The notes under the pieces: generated by a model | Database searches by the model: none | Seen by the model: only the letters and a program-made list of their open reading frames with translations | Told to the model about the DNA's origin: nothing | Position numbers and translations under genes: made by a program | Source: a virus | Length of the DNA: 27,909 bases | Direction: 5' to 3' (one strand) | Virus record (IMG/VR): IMGVR_UViG_3300031227_005202 | Location: 1-27,909 of that record | In this document: positions 16,286-24,231 of the stretch, one piece after another | Position numbering within the stretch: position 1 is the stretch's first letter | Layout: every line of letters begins with the position of its first letter

Positions 16286-17709
16286 GCATATCATTAACTA
16301 AATTGGCAAAAAAACACGGAACTGATAAAGGCCCTATGAAGCATTACTATACCAGATCTTATGACTCTATATTTGCACGTATGAGAAATGATAAGATCAA
16401 GATATTAGAGATAGGCGTTGCTGATGGAGCTTCTATTAAGATGTGGCTTGATTACTTTCCTAATGCTACCATATATGGTCTGGATATTTTAGATCTTAAG
16501 CCAAAAGCATTAGGTATCAAAGACAAAAGATTTAAATTCATTAGAGGTTCTCAAGCTGATGAAGCAGTATTAGATTCAATATTGAAAGAATGTCCAGAAT
16601 TTGATATCATAATAGATGATGGATCTCATAGACCGGAAGATCAGCAATTCACTCTTACTAAAATGTATCCTTCAATTAAAGTAAGAGGATACTATGTCAT
16701 AGAGGATTTAAATTTTCTGTGTGAGTCTGAAACCCCTAAGACTGTAGACCTTATTCAAAAGTTTATGGAGACTGGAGAGTTCTATGATGAATATGTTCAA
16801 GAATATACTACTAAGACTGATTTAGTTTGTAGCGATAAGTTGGCATTTTTCTTAAAGAAGAAAGCCAAGCGTTATGAAGTGCCTCAGTTTGATGCTCCAA
16901 ACTTATCACTACTCCTAGCTTACGATATAGACGTTAAGTACAAAGACTTTGAATCAATTCCTATCCAGGTTACAACTACTGCTACTATGAGGCCAGCCCT
17001 TGTAGAGAGGACCTTTGCATCTTTTGTTAAAAACCTAAAAGGTGTAGATTGGCAAAAGTCTACTTTGTTTATTAATATTGATCCTATACCAGAAGGCGAT
17101 AGAAGAAAAGTTGCCAAGGTGTGTAATAAATTCTTTGGTAATGTTGTAGCAAACTATCCTAGGAAATCTAGTTACTCTGAAGCATTTAATTGGGCTTGGG
17201 ACCAAGCTACTGATGAATACATACTAAATCTTGAGGATGATTGGATATTAGTGCAGCCTATCCATATAGCGGAGCTTCTAGATGTATTTGTGCAAGTACC
17301 AACCTTGTATCAAGTTGTGTTACGGGCTTACGGGTACGTATACCCCTCTTGCGTTACGAGTCCCGCCATACTGCACGAGAGGTTCTATAAATTAATTGCA
17401 GGTAAGCTAGACCCTAACCGTAATCCTGAGAATCAGATACATTGTAGAGGAGATGAGTTTGGCCTTAAGGATATTCCTTTCAAAAGGAAGAAGGTCAATC
17501 CTGGTACAAGAGTTCTAGCATATCCTACAGATGGCAATAGTAGGATTGTTAGAGATATTGGTAGGGAGTGGATGGATTCTACTGATTTATGTAGGCCTGA
17601 AAGAAAAGCAGCTTTTACAACTTGGCAGAAGAAGTCTATATCTGATCAACCTGTGAATCCGGTTTACTCTCCTACAATACTTGCTGGTGAAGAAGGCTGT
17701 GATGTCTGA
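16282..17709 (+). CDS. Fusion: MycE/macrocin-type methyltransferase plus GT-A glycosyltransferase
   Basis: 475 residues from ATG at 16282, seven bases after AGGAG; the ATG at 16276 is too close to that site. Residues 1-205 form a methyltransferase: KKHGTDKGPMKHYYTRSYD (10-28), motif I ILEIGVADGAS (41-51), GLDI (66-69), and FDIIIDDGSHRPEDQ (107-121), a signature of MycE-like sugar O-methyltransferases whose metal site involves the D-D-x-S-H segment. After VIEDL a linker leads to residues 228-475, a GT-A transferase: VTTTATMRPALVERTFASF and LNLEDDWILV (316-325). That half is related to the protein at 13218. The fusion implies that glycosyl transfer and methylation are linked on one acceptor. 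A locally GC-richer stretch lies within its second half. Confidence 0.85.
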   Translation: MSISLTKLAKKHGTDKGPMKHYYTRSYDSIFARMRNDKIKILEIGVADGASIKMWLDYFPNATIYGLDILDLKPKALGIKDKRFKFIRGSQADEAVLDSILKECPEFDIIIDDGSHRPEDQQFTLTKMYPSIKVRGYYVIEDLNFLCESETPKTVDLIQKFMETGEFYDEYVQEYTTKTDLVCSDKLAFFLKKKAKRYEVPQFDAPNLSLLLAYDIDVKYKDFESIPIQVTTTATMRPALVERTFASFVKNLKGVDWQKSTLFINIDPIPEGDRRKVAKVCNKFFGNVVANYPRKSSYSEAFNWAWDQATDEYILNLEDDWILVQPIHIAELLDVFVQVPTLYQVVLRAYGYVYPSCVTSPAILHERFYKLIAGKLDPNRNPENQIHCRGDEFGLKDIPFKRKKVNPGTRVLAYPTDGNSRIVRDIGREWMDSTDLCRPERKAAFTTWQKKSISDQPVNPVYSPTILAGEEGCDV

Positions 17710-18523
17710 TATAGATTTTATTACATTCTCTGCAGCTGGTTCTAATGAGTATATACATTTGCTCAGGAAATCAGCAGAGACGTTCAAGAGTAATGAACAT
17801 AACATACATTATAAAGCCGTTATGTCTGGTGATAAGGCTAACACAATATGTCCTGCTGGTTTTGAAGACTTAGGGACTATCCCTCATGAACATATGTGTT
17901 CATCTTATAATCACTCTATTGCTGTCAACTATGCTTTGACAAAGGTAACATCTGAATATGTTATTCTTATAGATGCAGATATCTGTTTATTATATAAAGG
18001 ATGGGATGATGTAATAGCAACTGAATTAGATACAGGAATAGGTTGCTATGGGTTCAACCGTTGTAGAGAGAAGTTCCCATCCATCTTCATGTTCTGTTTC
18101 AAGAGAGAGTTGCTCAAAAATATAAAGCTTGACTTCCGTCCCAACGTATTCCCTAAGAGAGAGAGTGTTAAGAAATATCACATACGTACAAAAAGAGAAG
18201 CAGATTGGCGGCAAAGCCGAATAGGTGGTAGAGTTAAGTGCGATACTGGATGGAGAATACCAGTAATATTAAAAGGTGATGGGCGTCATATGGAGTGTGT
18301 ATTATCCCGTAGTGAAAAGAAGCAGCTACCTTGGGCTAATGATACACAAAGGTTTCACTGCGTAAAGAAACCAGAGCATATGTGCGAGTGGCATTATAAA
18401 GGAAAGATATTTGGAACTCATAAGCAAGCTAGTAGATCCCATCCTCTAAGTAGCTTCTATGGAAGACACTGGAAGAACAGAATTGATTTATATACTCAGA
18501 AGGAATTTGGGATAACACTATGA
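17702..18523 (+). CDS. GT-A-fold glycosyltransferase with DAD motif (paralogue of 25662 gene)
   Basis: 273 residues from ATG at 17702, just after AAGAAGG and overlapping the previous stop by eight bases; a TTG seven codons upstream is a weaker alternative. YVILIDADICLLYKGWDD (86-103) carries the DxD metal site after a GT2-like N-terminal sheet; the HSIAVNYALTKVTSEY stretch before it fits the 'N.g...a...Y' helix of the family. The C-terminal region (D-T-G-W-x-x-P near 181, R-S-E-x4-LP near 203, EWHYKG at 229-234, HWKNRIDLYT at 256-265) recurs in order in the protein at 25662-26528, so the two are diverged copies. Soluble. Ends with an ATGA overlap. Confidence 0.82.
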   Translation: MSDIDFITFSAAGSNEYIHLLRKSAETFKSNEHNIHYKAVMSGDKANTICPAGFEDLGTIPHEHMCSSYNHSIAVNYALTKVTSEYVILIDADICLLYKGWDDVIATELDTGIGCYGFNRCREKFPSIFMFCFKRELLKNIKLDFRPNVFPKRESVKKYHIRTKREADWRQSRIGGRVKCDTGWRIPVILKGDGRHMECVLSRSEKKQLPWANDTQRFHCVKKPEHMCEWHYKGKIFGTHKQASRSHPLSSFYGRHWKNRIDLYTQKEFGITL

Positions 18524-19167
18524 AGATAATCTTATATACAACTCTTTTTGATGGATATGATAATTTCCCAAAATATCACTTACCATATGGGATAGATTTT
18601 GATATCATAACTGATTTGGATCCAAAGATAAGTAATTATGGTCCTTTTGAATTAACTAAATATTACAAAATGTTTCCTCATTTATTTTTTCAAGATTATG
18701 ATCTTAGTGTTTGGGTGGATGCTAACCAAAAATTAATGCAGCCAGAAAAATTACTTGAACTTTGTAAGCAATTAGAGCAGAGCGATAAGACTGCGATATT
18801 TTTCAAACACGCAAAAAGAAATAATATATATGAAGAATCATTAGTATGTATTGACCAAAAAAGAGCTACATATAAAATATTAGATCATTATGTTAAATAT
18901 AGAGATGATGGCTTTCCTGATAATATTGGCTTAATGGATTGTGGCACAATAATTAGAAAGCATAATGATCCTGATTTGATAGCTTTTGAAGAATTATGGT
19001 GGAGATGTTATATAGCAGGATGTAAAAGAGATCAAGTGTGCTGTCCTTATGCTATGTGGAAAACTAAGTATTCTGAAAATATTATGTTACTGGAAAACAA
19101 AATTAGGAATGGAATGTTCCCTCGCAGTCGTCATAAAATAAGAAAGTTGGTGGAAAATGGAAATTAA
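18520..19167 (+). CDS. DUF616/TOD1-like glycosyltransferase
   Basis: 215 residues from ATG at 18520 (ATGA overlap). Features of the DUF616 (TOD1/MUCI70-like, GT-A-type) family: YTTLFDGYDN at 6-15, KYYKMFPHLFF followed by SVWVDANQKL (63-72, the D-A-N acidic site after 'H..f..yd.SiWvDa'), FFKHAKRNNIYEE (about 93-105), a DDGFPDNIGLMDCGTIIRKH stretch, and a late RDQVCCPYAMWK. Plant members are implicated in cell-wall polysaccharide synthesis; bacterial ones sit in polysaccharide loci. A second, diverged member lies at 21763-22428. This gene and the following one are visibly more AT-rich than the preceding genes. Overlaps the next gene by 11 bp. Confidence 0.8.
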   Translation: MKIILYTTLFDGYDNFPKYHLPYGIDFDIITDLDPKISNYGPFELTKYYKMFPHLFFQDYDLSVWVDANQKLMQPEKLLELCKQLEQSDKTAIFFKHAKRNNIYEESLVCIDQKRATYKILDHYVKYRDDGFPDNIGLMDCGTIIRKHNDPDLIAFEELWWRCYIAGCKRDQVCCPYAMWKTKYSENIMLLENKIRNGMFPRSRHKIRKLVENGN

Positions 19168-19855
19168 TATTAATGAGGAATCATTTGTTGTTAATGATAC
19201 TGCAATAATACCAAAAGTTGAAAGCTTTTGGGAATTAGTTAATGCTGGAAAATGGGAGCCACAAACTTTCAATATACTAGATAAGTTTCTAGATGAAGAT
19301 CATACATATATTGATATAGGTACATGGATTGGTCCAACTATACTATATGGGAGTAGGAAATCTAAATTCTGTTATGCATTAGAGCCAGATCACATAGCTT
19401 ATGCGGAAGCAATAGCAAATATTAGATTGAATGATATTAGGAATATCAACCTATACCATAAAGGATTGTATGATATAGAGAGTAGAATGGAAATGAAAAA
19501 TAGGAAGCGTTGTGGAGATGGTATGGCCAAAGTAATAACTGATGGTAGTAAAGGTTGGCTTGCTAATTTCACTACTTTTGATAAATTTGTAGAATCAAAT
19601 AATATCCAAGATTGTAGTTTGATTAAGATGGATATTGAAGGAGCAGAGGAAGTTGTTCTACCAACAATGGCAGATTATATACAGAAAACTCAAGTACCAT
19701 TATTTGTTTCAATACATTATCACCTTGTAAAAGATCCAAGTAAGCTAAAACAAATAATCAAAGATATTGCAAAGCTATATATCAAACCAACTACTGTTGA
19801 TGAAATATCAGAGTACAGATCTGAAATACTTTTCGGAGGCGATGAAAGTGCATAA
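19157..19855 (+). CDS. FkbM-family methyltransferase
   Basis: 232 residues from ATG at 19157, inside the previous gene, with a weak GGTGG site close by. The FkbM fold is shown by YIDIGTWIGPTILYG (51-65, SAM-binding loop), CYALEPDHIAYAEA (72-85, acidic end of strand 2), and LIKMDIEGAEEVVLP (155-169), the family's hallmark 'l.K.DvEG.E'. FkbM proteins O-methylate sugars or polyketides (family knowledge). A preceding ~45-residue N-terminal part has WEL and WEPQTFN, as in FkbM proteins from polysaccharide loci. The neighbouring glycosyltransferases point to a glycan substrate. The end overlaps the next gene. Confidence 0.88.
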   Translation: MEININEESFVVNDTAIIPKVESFWELVNAGKWEPQTFNILDKFLDEDHTYIDIGTWIGPTILYGSRKSKFCYALEPDHIAYAEAIANIRLNDIRNINLYHKGLYDIESRMEMKNRKRCGDGMAKVITDGSKGWLANFTTFDKFVESNNIQDCSLIKMDIEGAEEVVLPTMADYIQKTQVPLFVSIHYHLVKDPSKLKQIIKDIAKLYIKPTTVDEISEYRSEILFGGDESA

Positions 19856-20579
19856 TAAACTTACTATTATAATGCCGACACATTTTATACCTTCGGCTCC
19901 TTCTACGGAAATTATAGAACAAGCCATTAAAAGCTTGTCTACATTACCGGATTTAGAAGGTTGCAAATTACACATCAATTATGATATGCCAGAAGAACAA
20001 TCCGAAGATCATAAAAAATATTATCACAATCTTGTTAATATTGAAGCACCAAATAAAATTGTAACATTTATTCCTGGTGCTCAACAAAGAACATCTTTTA
20101 TGTTTTTACTTAGAGCTGTATCCACTCCATATGTTATGTTAATAGAACATGATTGGGTATTTATAGAAAAGCCTCCAATAGCAAAAGTCATTAAAGCTAT
20201 GGATAACCATCCTAATATAAATGCTGTCTATTTCAACAAAAGATCAAATGTAAGGTGTAATAATGAACCATACTTAATACCAGATACTACTATCCAAGAA
20301 GTACCTTTACTCAAAACGTCTAAATGGTCAAACAATCCAAGTATAACTAGGATAAGCAAGTGGTGTGGGTGGCTTGATATGTTAGATAGTGCTCCTATTG
20401 ATAGGAGTAGAGCTAGGAAACAGATAGAACCTTGTTTGCACGGAGCGTATCAATTGCAAGTAGAGAAAGAAGGGTTTGAGGTTGCTCATAAAGATTGGGG
20501 TTGTTATTCTTATGGCCGACTAGGGAAGAATAAAATGATCAAGCATTTAAATGGAAGCAAACATCTTAACAAGGAGTAA
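19848..20579 (+). CDS. GT-A-like glycosyltransferase with EHDW motif (GTG start likely)
   Basis: 243 residues from GTG at 19848, which is eight bases from GGAGG (19835-19839); an in-frame ATG at 19842 is only two bases from it, giving two extra residues. LTIIMPTHFIPSAPSTEIIEQAI opens like a GT2 enzyme (cut short here), followed by LHINYD, RTSFMFLLRAVSTPYVMLIEHDWVF (the acidic site E100-H-D-W103 aligns with EDDW of the 13218 and 16282 proteins), and late W-C-G-W and HGAYQLQVEKEG segments. It lacks the DxD form, having E-H-D instead, so metal binding may differ. A possible third member of the D-W subgroup. The gap to the next gene is three bases. Confidence 0.72.
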   Translation: MHNKLTIIMPTHFIPSAPSTEIIEQAIKSLSTLPDLEGCKLHINYDMPEEQSEDHKKYYHNLVNIEAPNKIVTFIPGAQQRTSFMFLLRAVSTPYVMLIEHDWVFIEKPPIAKVIKAMDNHPNINAVYFNKRSNVRCNNEPYLIPDTTIQEVPLLKTSKWSNNPSITRISKWCGWLDMLDSAPIDRSRARKQIEPCLHGAYQLQVEKEGFEVAHKDWGCYSYGRLGKNKMIKHLNGSKHLNKE

Positions 20580-20582
20580 GTA

Positions 20583-21161
20583 ATGAGTTCAACGGAAATG
20601 CCTTTTGACAAAACCTGCCACATTAAGGTTATCAAAACAATTGCAGAAGGATTGAAGATTGCAGGAAAATTAGATACATATTTAGAATTAGGTGTTAGGA
20701 ATGGTAGCTGCTTTAATGCCATTGCTCCACTTGCTAAAGGGAAAGCCTATGCAGTTGATATAAATCCTAAATATGAAAAGTTTTGCAAGTGGAATAAGAA
20801 TACAGATAAGTGGAATAAAAACCTAGTTTGGAATGGCTGCCCTACTAACGAATTTTTCGAGAAACTTGATAAGGCTGTTAAATTTGATTTAGTATTCATA
20901 GATGCTTGCCATACTCATGAGCAAAGTTTGGTTGATTTTAAAAATGTTTGGCCTAAAGTTAATCCTAATGGTATAATTTGTATGCATGATACTTATCCTC
21001 CTGCTGAGACGTTTTTAACTGATCACTACTGCTCTGATAGTTATAAGACTGCTGACTACATAAGAAAGAATTATCAAGAGAAGTGTGAAATTGTTACGTT
21101 GCCATTCTTTTTTGGAGTGACTATAATTAGAAAAGCTGACAAACAATTAATGTGGATATAA
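20583..21161 (+). CDS. Class I SAM-dependent methyltransferase (Methyltransf_24-like)
   Basis: 192 residues from ATG at 20583, with AAGGAG six bases upstream. YLELGVRNGSCFNAI (33-47) is motif I; YAVDINPKYE (56-65) the ribose-contacting acidic residue; FDLVFIDACHTHEQSLVDF (101-119) and GIICMHDTYPP (130-140) match the 'fD.ifIDg.H....v..D......L..gG.i..HD' pattern of the Methyltransf_24/macrocin-like group, with D107, H110 and H135-D136 as candidate metal ligands. That group commonly methylates sugar hydroxyls. C-terminal FFFGVTII closes the sheet. Predicted soluble; the substrate is inferred to be a sugar of the phage glycan. Confidence 0.85.
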   Translation: MSSTEMPFDKTCHIKVIKTIAEGLKIAGKLDTYLELGVRNGSCFNAIAPLAKGKAYAVDINPKYEKFCKWNKNTDKWNKNLVWNGCPTNEFFEKLDKAVKFDLVFIDACHTHEQSLVDFKNVWPKVNPNGIICMHDTYPPAETFLTDHYCSDSYKTADYIRKNYQEKCEIVTLPFFFGVTIIRKADKQLMWI

Positions 21162-21164
21162 AGA

Positions 21165-21776
21165 ATGAAATCAAAATCTACTAGCAAACGTGATAGCAGC
21201 AAGCGTAAAATATTCTTAGATTGTGGAGCTTGGAAAGGTAACTCTACCATTCACTTCATAGAAAATTGGGACTACGCTCATTTGTATAAAATATATGCAT
21301 TTGAGTGCAATCCTGATATGTTAGAAAAGATGCAGAAAAATATCAATAATAAAGGCTATCAAGATAAAGTAAAATTTATACAAAAGGCTCTTTGGGATTT
21401 AGATGGAGTAAGGACACTTAAGGTAGGTGCTGGACCATATAGTGAATCAAGCTCTCTACTTCAGCACAAAAGAGTTCTTAGACATCGTAGGGCTGATGAT
21501 ATGAGGGTAGGGTGTATAAATTTTAGTAAATGGTTGAAGGATAATATAAGAGAAGATGATTATGTAATCTGTAAAATGAATATAGAAGGTGCTGAGTATA
21601 GAGTTCTCAATAAGATGATTGGAGATGGCACTATTGATTTAATAGATGAGCTGCATATGTCTTGGCACTGGAAGAAAGTTAAGTATTCAGAAGAAAAGCA
21701 CAATCACTTAGTGGCTCAAATATTAAAGAGGAAAACCAGTCTTATTACTTGGAGTCTTGAACATGGCCAACCATAA
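21165..21776 (+). CDS. FkbM-family methyltransferase (second copy)
   Basis: 203 residues from ATG at 21165, three bases after the previous stop, with only a weak AAAG site. A basic N-terminal tail (KSKSTSKRDSSKRK) precedes FLDCGAWKGNSTIHF (17-31, SAM loop), IYAFECNPDMLEKM (43-56) and YVICKMNIEGAEYRVL (133-148), the FkbM hallmark with N in place of the usual D in 'D-I-E-G-x-E'. The final part has LHMSWHWKK. It is clearly in the same family as the 19157 gene but shares few residues outside the motifs, so an old duplication or separate acquisition. Likely O-methylates a different sugar. Overlaps the next gene by 14 bp. Confidence 0.85.
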   Translation: MKSKSTSKRDSSKRKIFLDCGAWKGNSTIHFIENWDYAHLYKIYAFECNPDMLEKMQKNINNKGYQDKVKFIQKALWDLDGVRTLKVGAGPYSESSSLLQHKRVLRHRRADDMRVGCINFSKWLKDNIREDDYVICKMNIEGAEYRVLNKMIGDGTIDLIDELHMSWHWKKVKYSEEKHNHLVAQILKRKTSLITWSLEHGQP

Positions 21777-22428
21777 AGTTATATATACAACTATAATAGG
21801 GAATGGATATGATCTACATGAACCAATTGTAGAGAATAAGGATTGGGATCACATATGCTTTGTAAGTAGAAACAAGAGCCTACTACTTAAGAGTAAAAGG
21901 AAGGAAAGCAAGTGGAAGATAATACAGGTCAAAGATCCTTCTCTAACAAGTGAGAAGCTTTCACGTAAAGTTAAGATAATGCAGCATGAGTTTCTACCGG
22001 AACAATATGAGACTTCTATCTTTGTTGATGCTAGGTTTACCATAAAGACTGATCTTAATATATTCTGTGAAGAATATTTGAAGCATTATGGCATAGCAGT
22101 TATGTTACATAATAGGAGGAATTGCGCTTATGAAGAAGGTGACTATGTAGTCAACCAAGGATTAGTTAGCCCTAATAAGATACAAATGCAGTTGAGCCAC
22201 TATAAGGCTGATGGGTTTCCTAAGCGCTTTGGTTTATTTGCTCCTGGTATTATGATCAGGAAATGTGGCAATATTAAGGTTGATAAAATGATGATGGATT
22301 GGTGGGAAGAAATAAAGAAGTATACATATAGAGATCAAGTAAGTTTAGCATATATATTATGGAAGAATAAAGTAGACTTTGGCATTATGCCTTTTCACCA
22401 TACTTATGAAAGGTTTATGAACAGATGA
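21763..22428 (+). CDS. DUF616/TOD1-like glycosyltransferase (second copy)
   Basis: 221 residues from ATG at 21763, with GGAG eight bases upstream; an in-frame TTG at 21757 is too close to it. Family features: VIYTTIIGNGYD (6-17), DHICFVS, SRKVKIMQHEFLP (67-79) followed by TSIFVDARFTI (84-94, the D-A acidic site), AVMLHNRRNCAYEE (112-125), GFPKRFGLFAPGIMIRKC, WWEEIKKYTYRDQVSLAY (180-197). This copy matches the standard DUF616 pattern (K-x-x-H-x-F-L-P, H-x-x-R-x-C-x-Y-E-E, RDQ) better than the 18520 gene, which keeps the frame of these motifs but with changes. Ends with an ATGA overlap into the first sulfotransferase-like gene. Confidence 0.84.
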   Translation: MANHKVIYTTIIGNGYDLHEPIVENKDWDHICFVSRNKSLLLKSKRKESKWKIIQVKDPSLTSEKLSRKVKIMQHEFLPEQYETSIFVDARFTIKTDLNIFCEEYLKHYGIAVMLHNRRNCAYEEGDYVVNQGLVSPNKIQMQLSHYKADGFPKRFGLFAPGIMIRKCGNIKVDKMMMDWWEEIKKYTYRDQVSLAYILWKNKVDFGIMPFHHTYERFMNR

Positions 22429-23057
22429 ACTGCTGGCTAGGATTCATAGGCCCTGTACGTTGTGGGCACACTCTACTAGGAGCTATGCTTGATGCTCATC
22501 CTCATGTCATTATGGCTAATGAAGCAAAAGGCATACTAGGGGAACATCCTTATAAATATAAGGCTGATATATTGAATAAGATACAAGATACCAAATATCA
22601 TTTTAGTATAGGTCATCCTGAATTTGCAGGGAGAGACTTTTACATAGATTGGCAATGGCAAAATAATACAGCATTAGAAGATGCAATTGTTGTTGGCAAT
22701 AAAAGATCTGGACCTGAGACTAGATTTTGGATGGAAAACTTTCCTCGCAATATTGATAAGTTCTCTAAGAAACTAGAACTTCCTATCAAGTTTATACATT
22801 TGATTAGAGATGTGGAAGATAGCGTCAAGAGTATGTGTATTATGAATGGTAAAACAAGTCTTGAAAATTACCATACTTACAAACAAGGTACAGAAAATGC
22901 AGAACATATTAAAGAAAGATATAGCTGTTACTCATTATATATGGAGGATTTTATTAATGATCCTATCAATAGTCTTGTTTATGTTTGCAAATTTATAGGG
23001 ATCTATCCATATAAGGATTGGTTGAGAGATTGTGAAAGCATAGTGGTAAAGAAATGA
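22425..23057 (+). CDS. Sulfotransferase-family protein
   Basis: 210 residues from ATG at 22425 (ATGA overlap). GFIGPVRCGHTLLGAMLDAHP (6-26) matches the PAPS 5'-phosphosulfate-binding loop of the Sulfotransfer_3-type 'g.pRsGTTll...l..hp' (C-G-H replaces S-G-T). FIHLIRDVEDSVKSM (123-137), with R128 and S133, matches the 3'-phosphate-binding site 'h.vRdP.d...S'. A family-typical VVGNKRS segment lies between. The replaced loop Ser could reduce activity, or be compensated by C13. It would transfer sulfate from PAPS to a hydroxyl. Ends with an ATGA overlap into a second sulfotransferase, suggesting joint translation. Confidence 0.75.
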   Translation: MNCWLGFIGPVRCGHTLLGAMLDAHPHVIMANEAKGILGEHPYKYKADILNKIQDTKYHFSIGHPEFAGRDFYIDWQWQNNTALEDAIVVGNKRSGPETRFWMENFPRNIDKFSKKLELPIKFIHLIRDVEDSVKSMCIMNGKTSLENYHTYKQGTENAEHIKERYSCYSLYMEDFINDPINSLVYVCKFIGIYPYKDWLRDCESIVVKK

Positions 23058-23773
23058 ACTATCAAGTAATATCATATCCTAAGTGTGGTAGAACTTGGCT
23101 AAAACTGATAATGACTCACTATGCAGAAATAGCATACAAGTTAAGTATCAACAAACCTAGACATTACATAGAACCTCATAGATTACATGATTATAACAAA
23201 TCATTACCTAACATAAAATTTGCTCATAGTATACGTACAGATATCCAATATGTTGATTCTGTGATATTACTTGTAAGGCATCCTCTTGATGTATTTGTAT
23301 CATCCTACTTTCAGTACAATAAAAGAGAGAATGGAGAAGATCACTTTAAAGGTACTATTTCAGATTATTTAAAGCACACTAATACTATGTCTAATATAAT
23401 AGATTTATATAACACTTGGATTAATGCGTGCAATTATTGCATAACTTACGAAGATATGATGCAAGATTTTACAAATACCATATATAATTTATTCAATCAT
23501 ATTGGGATGATTAACTGTAATTCAAATATTGCAATCAAAAAAGTCAAGAAGATAACTTCATTCCGTAGACTAAGGGAAAAGGAATCAAATAATTTTTATT
23601 GTGATGTTAGGATGAAGCCTTTAGATATATCTGATCCAGAATCATTTAAAGTCAGAAAAGGTAAGATAGGCGGGTACAAAGATTATCTATCTCAAGTGCA
23701 AATAGATTACCTAATGGATATAGTAGCAAATAACCTTAGTGATAAATTTACATCATACAAGAAGGAACTATGA
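23054..23773 (+). CDS. PAPS-dependent sulfotransferase (Sulfotransfer_1-like)
   Basis: 239 residues from ATG at 23054. All three PAPS-contacting segments are visible: SYPKCGRTWLKLI (7-19), the 'YPKSGTTW' 5'-phosphosulfate loop with C11 and R13 instead of S and T; ILLVRHPLDVFVSSYFQ (71-87), the 3'-phosphate site (R75, S83/S84); and FKVRKGKIGGYKD (198-210), the C-terminal 'RKG..GDWK' motif. The usual catalytic His region is plausibly HSIRT at 58-62. It is the most complete of the three sulfotransferase-like proteins. Cytosolic form, no membrane anchor, so the acceptor is in the cytoplasm and PAPS comes from the host. Length is near the family minimum. ATGA overlaps at both ends. Confidence 0.88.
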   Translation: MNYQVISYPKCGRTWLKLIMTHYAEIAYKLSINKPRHYIEPHRLHDYNKSLPNIKFAHSIRTDIQYVDSVILLVRHPLDVFVSSYFQYNKRENGEDHFKGTISDYLKHTNTMSNIIDLYNTWINACNYCITYEDMMQDFTNTIYNLFNHIGMINCNSNIAIKKVKKITSFRRLREKESNNFYCDVRMKPLDISDPESFKVRKGKIGGYKDYLSQVQIDYLMDIVANNLSDKFTSYKKEL

Positions 23774-24231
23774 ACTTTAGCAAAATGTGTAAAAAAGTGA
23801 AGCTGGAAGTTCTTTATGAGCGAGATGTAGAGCCTTCTGACTTGGCTATGATTCATGCTCAACATAATCCAGATAGGTATAAATCATATCTATCATGTAC
23901 AACACCGAATGCCAAGCGCCCTATGGAAATGATAAACTCTCCTCATATAAAGATTGTAAAGGATAAGTTTGCAGGACCATACTACAAGATGCTCAAGCTC
24001 TACGGTAGGAAGCATAAATGGATTGAAGAGAAAATCGCCAAGTTCCGTATCCTCTATGGCGATATACTAATGGAGCATATTCAAGAGCCTCCTATTGTAT
24101 TGATACGGCCATTGGTTCCTATTCCTGGCCATGAAAACCATGAGATATGGGAAGGTCATCATAGGATAGCTTGTTGTATAGCGTTGGGTGTAGAGTGCCC
24201 TATAGAGTTCTGCGATTGGAGCTTAATATAA
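23770..24231 (+). CDS. Small protein with ParB/SerK-like GHHR motif
   Basis: 153 residues from ATG at 23770 (ATGA overlap). The C-terminal part has VLIRPLVPIPG followed by HEIWEGHHRIACCIALG (124-140) and VECPIEFCDW. The 'E/D-G-H-H-R-x3-A-x3-G' pattern is seen in ParB-fold proteins, including the DUF1015/SerK group in which the fold acts as a small-molecule (serine) kinase, rather than in plasmid-partition ParB. The N-terminal two thirds are basic and aromatic with no recognised domain. Location between two sulfotransferases, within a glycan array, makes DNA partition unlikely; a kinase or other small-molecule role is possible (inference). Its stop overlaps the next start by one base. Confidence 0.65.
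   Translation: MNFSKMCKKVKLEVLYERDVEPSDLAMIHAQHNPDRYKSYLSCTTPNAKRPMEMINSPHIKIVKDKFAGPYYKMLKLYGRKHKWIEEKIAKFRILYGDILMEHIQEPPIVLIRPLVPIPGHENHEIWEGHHRIACCIALGVECPIEFCDWSLI

Noticed and set aside
22551-22558. TATAAATA, identical to the T4 late promoter core
   Set aside because: Inside a coding sequence in AT-rich DNA; no other perfect copy found upstream of genes, so chance is likely.
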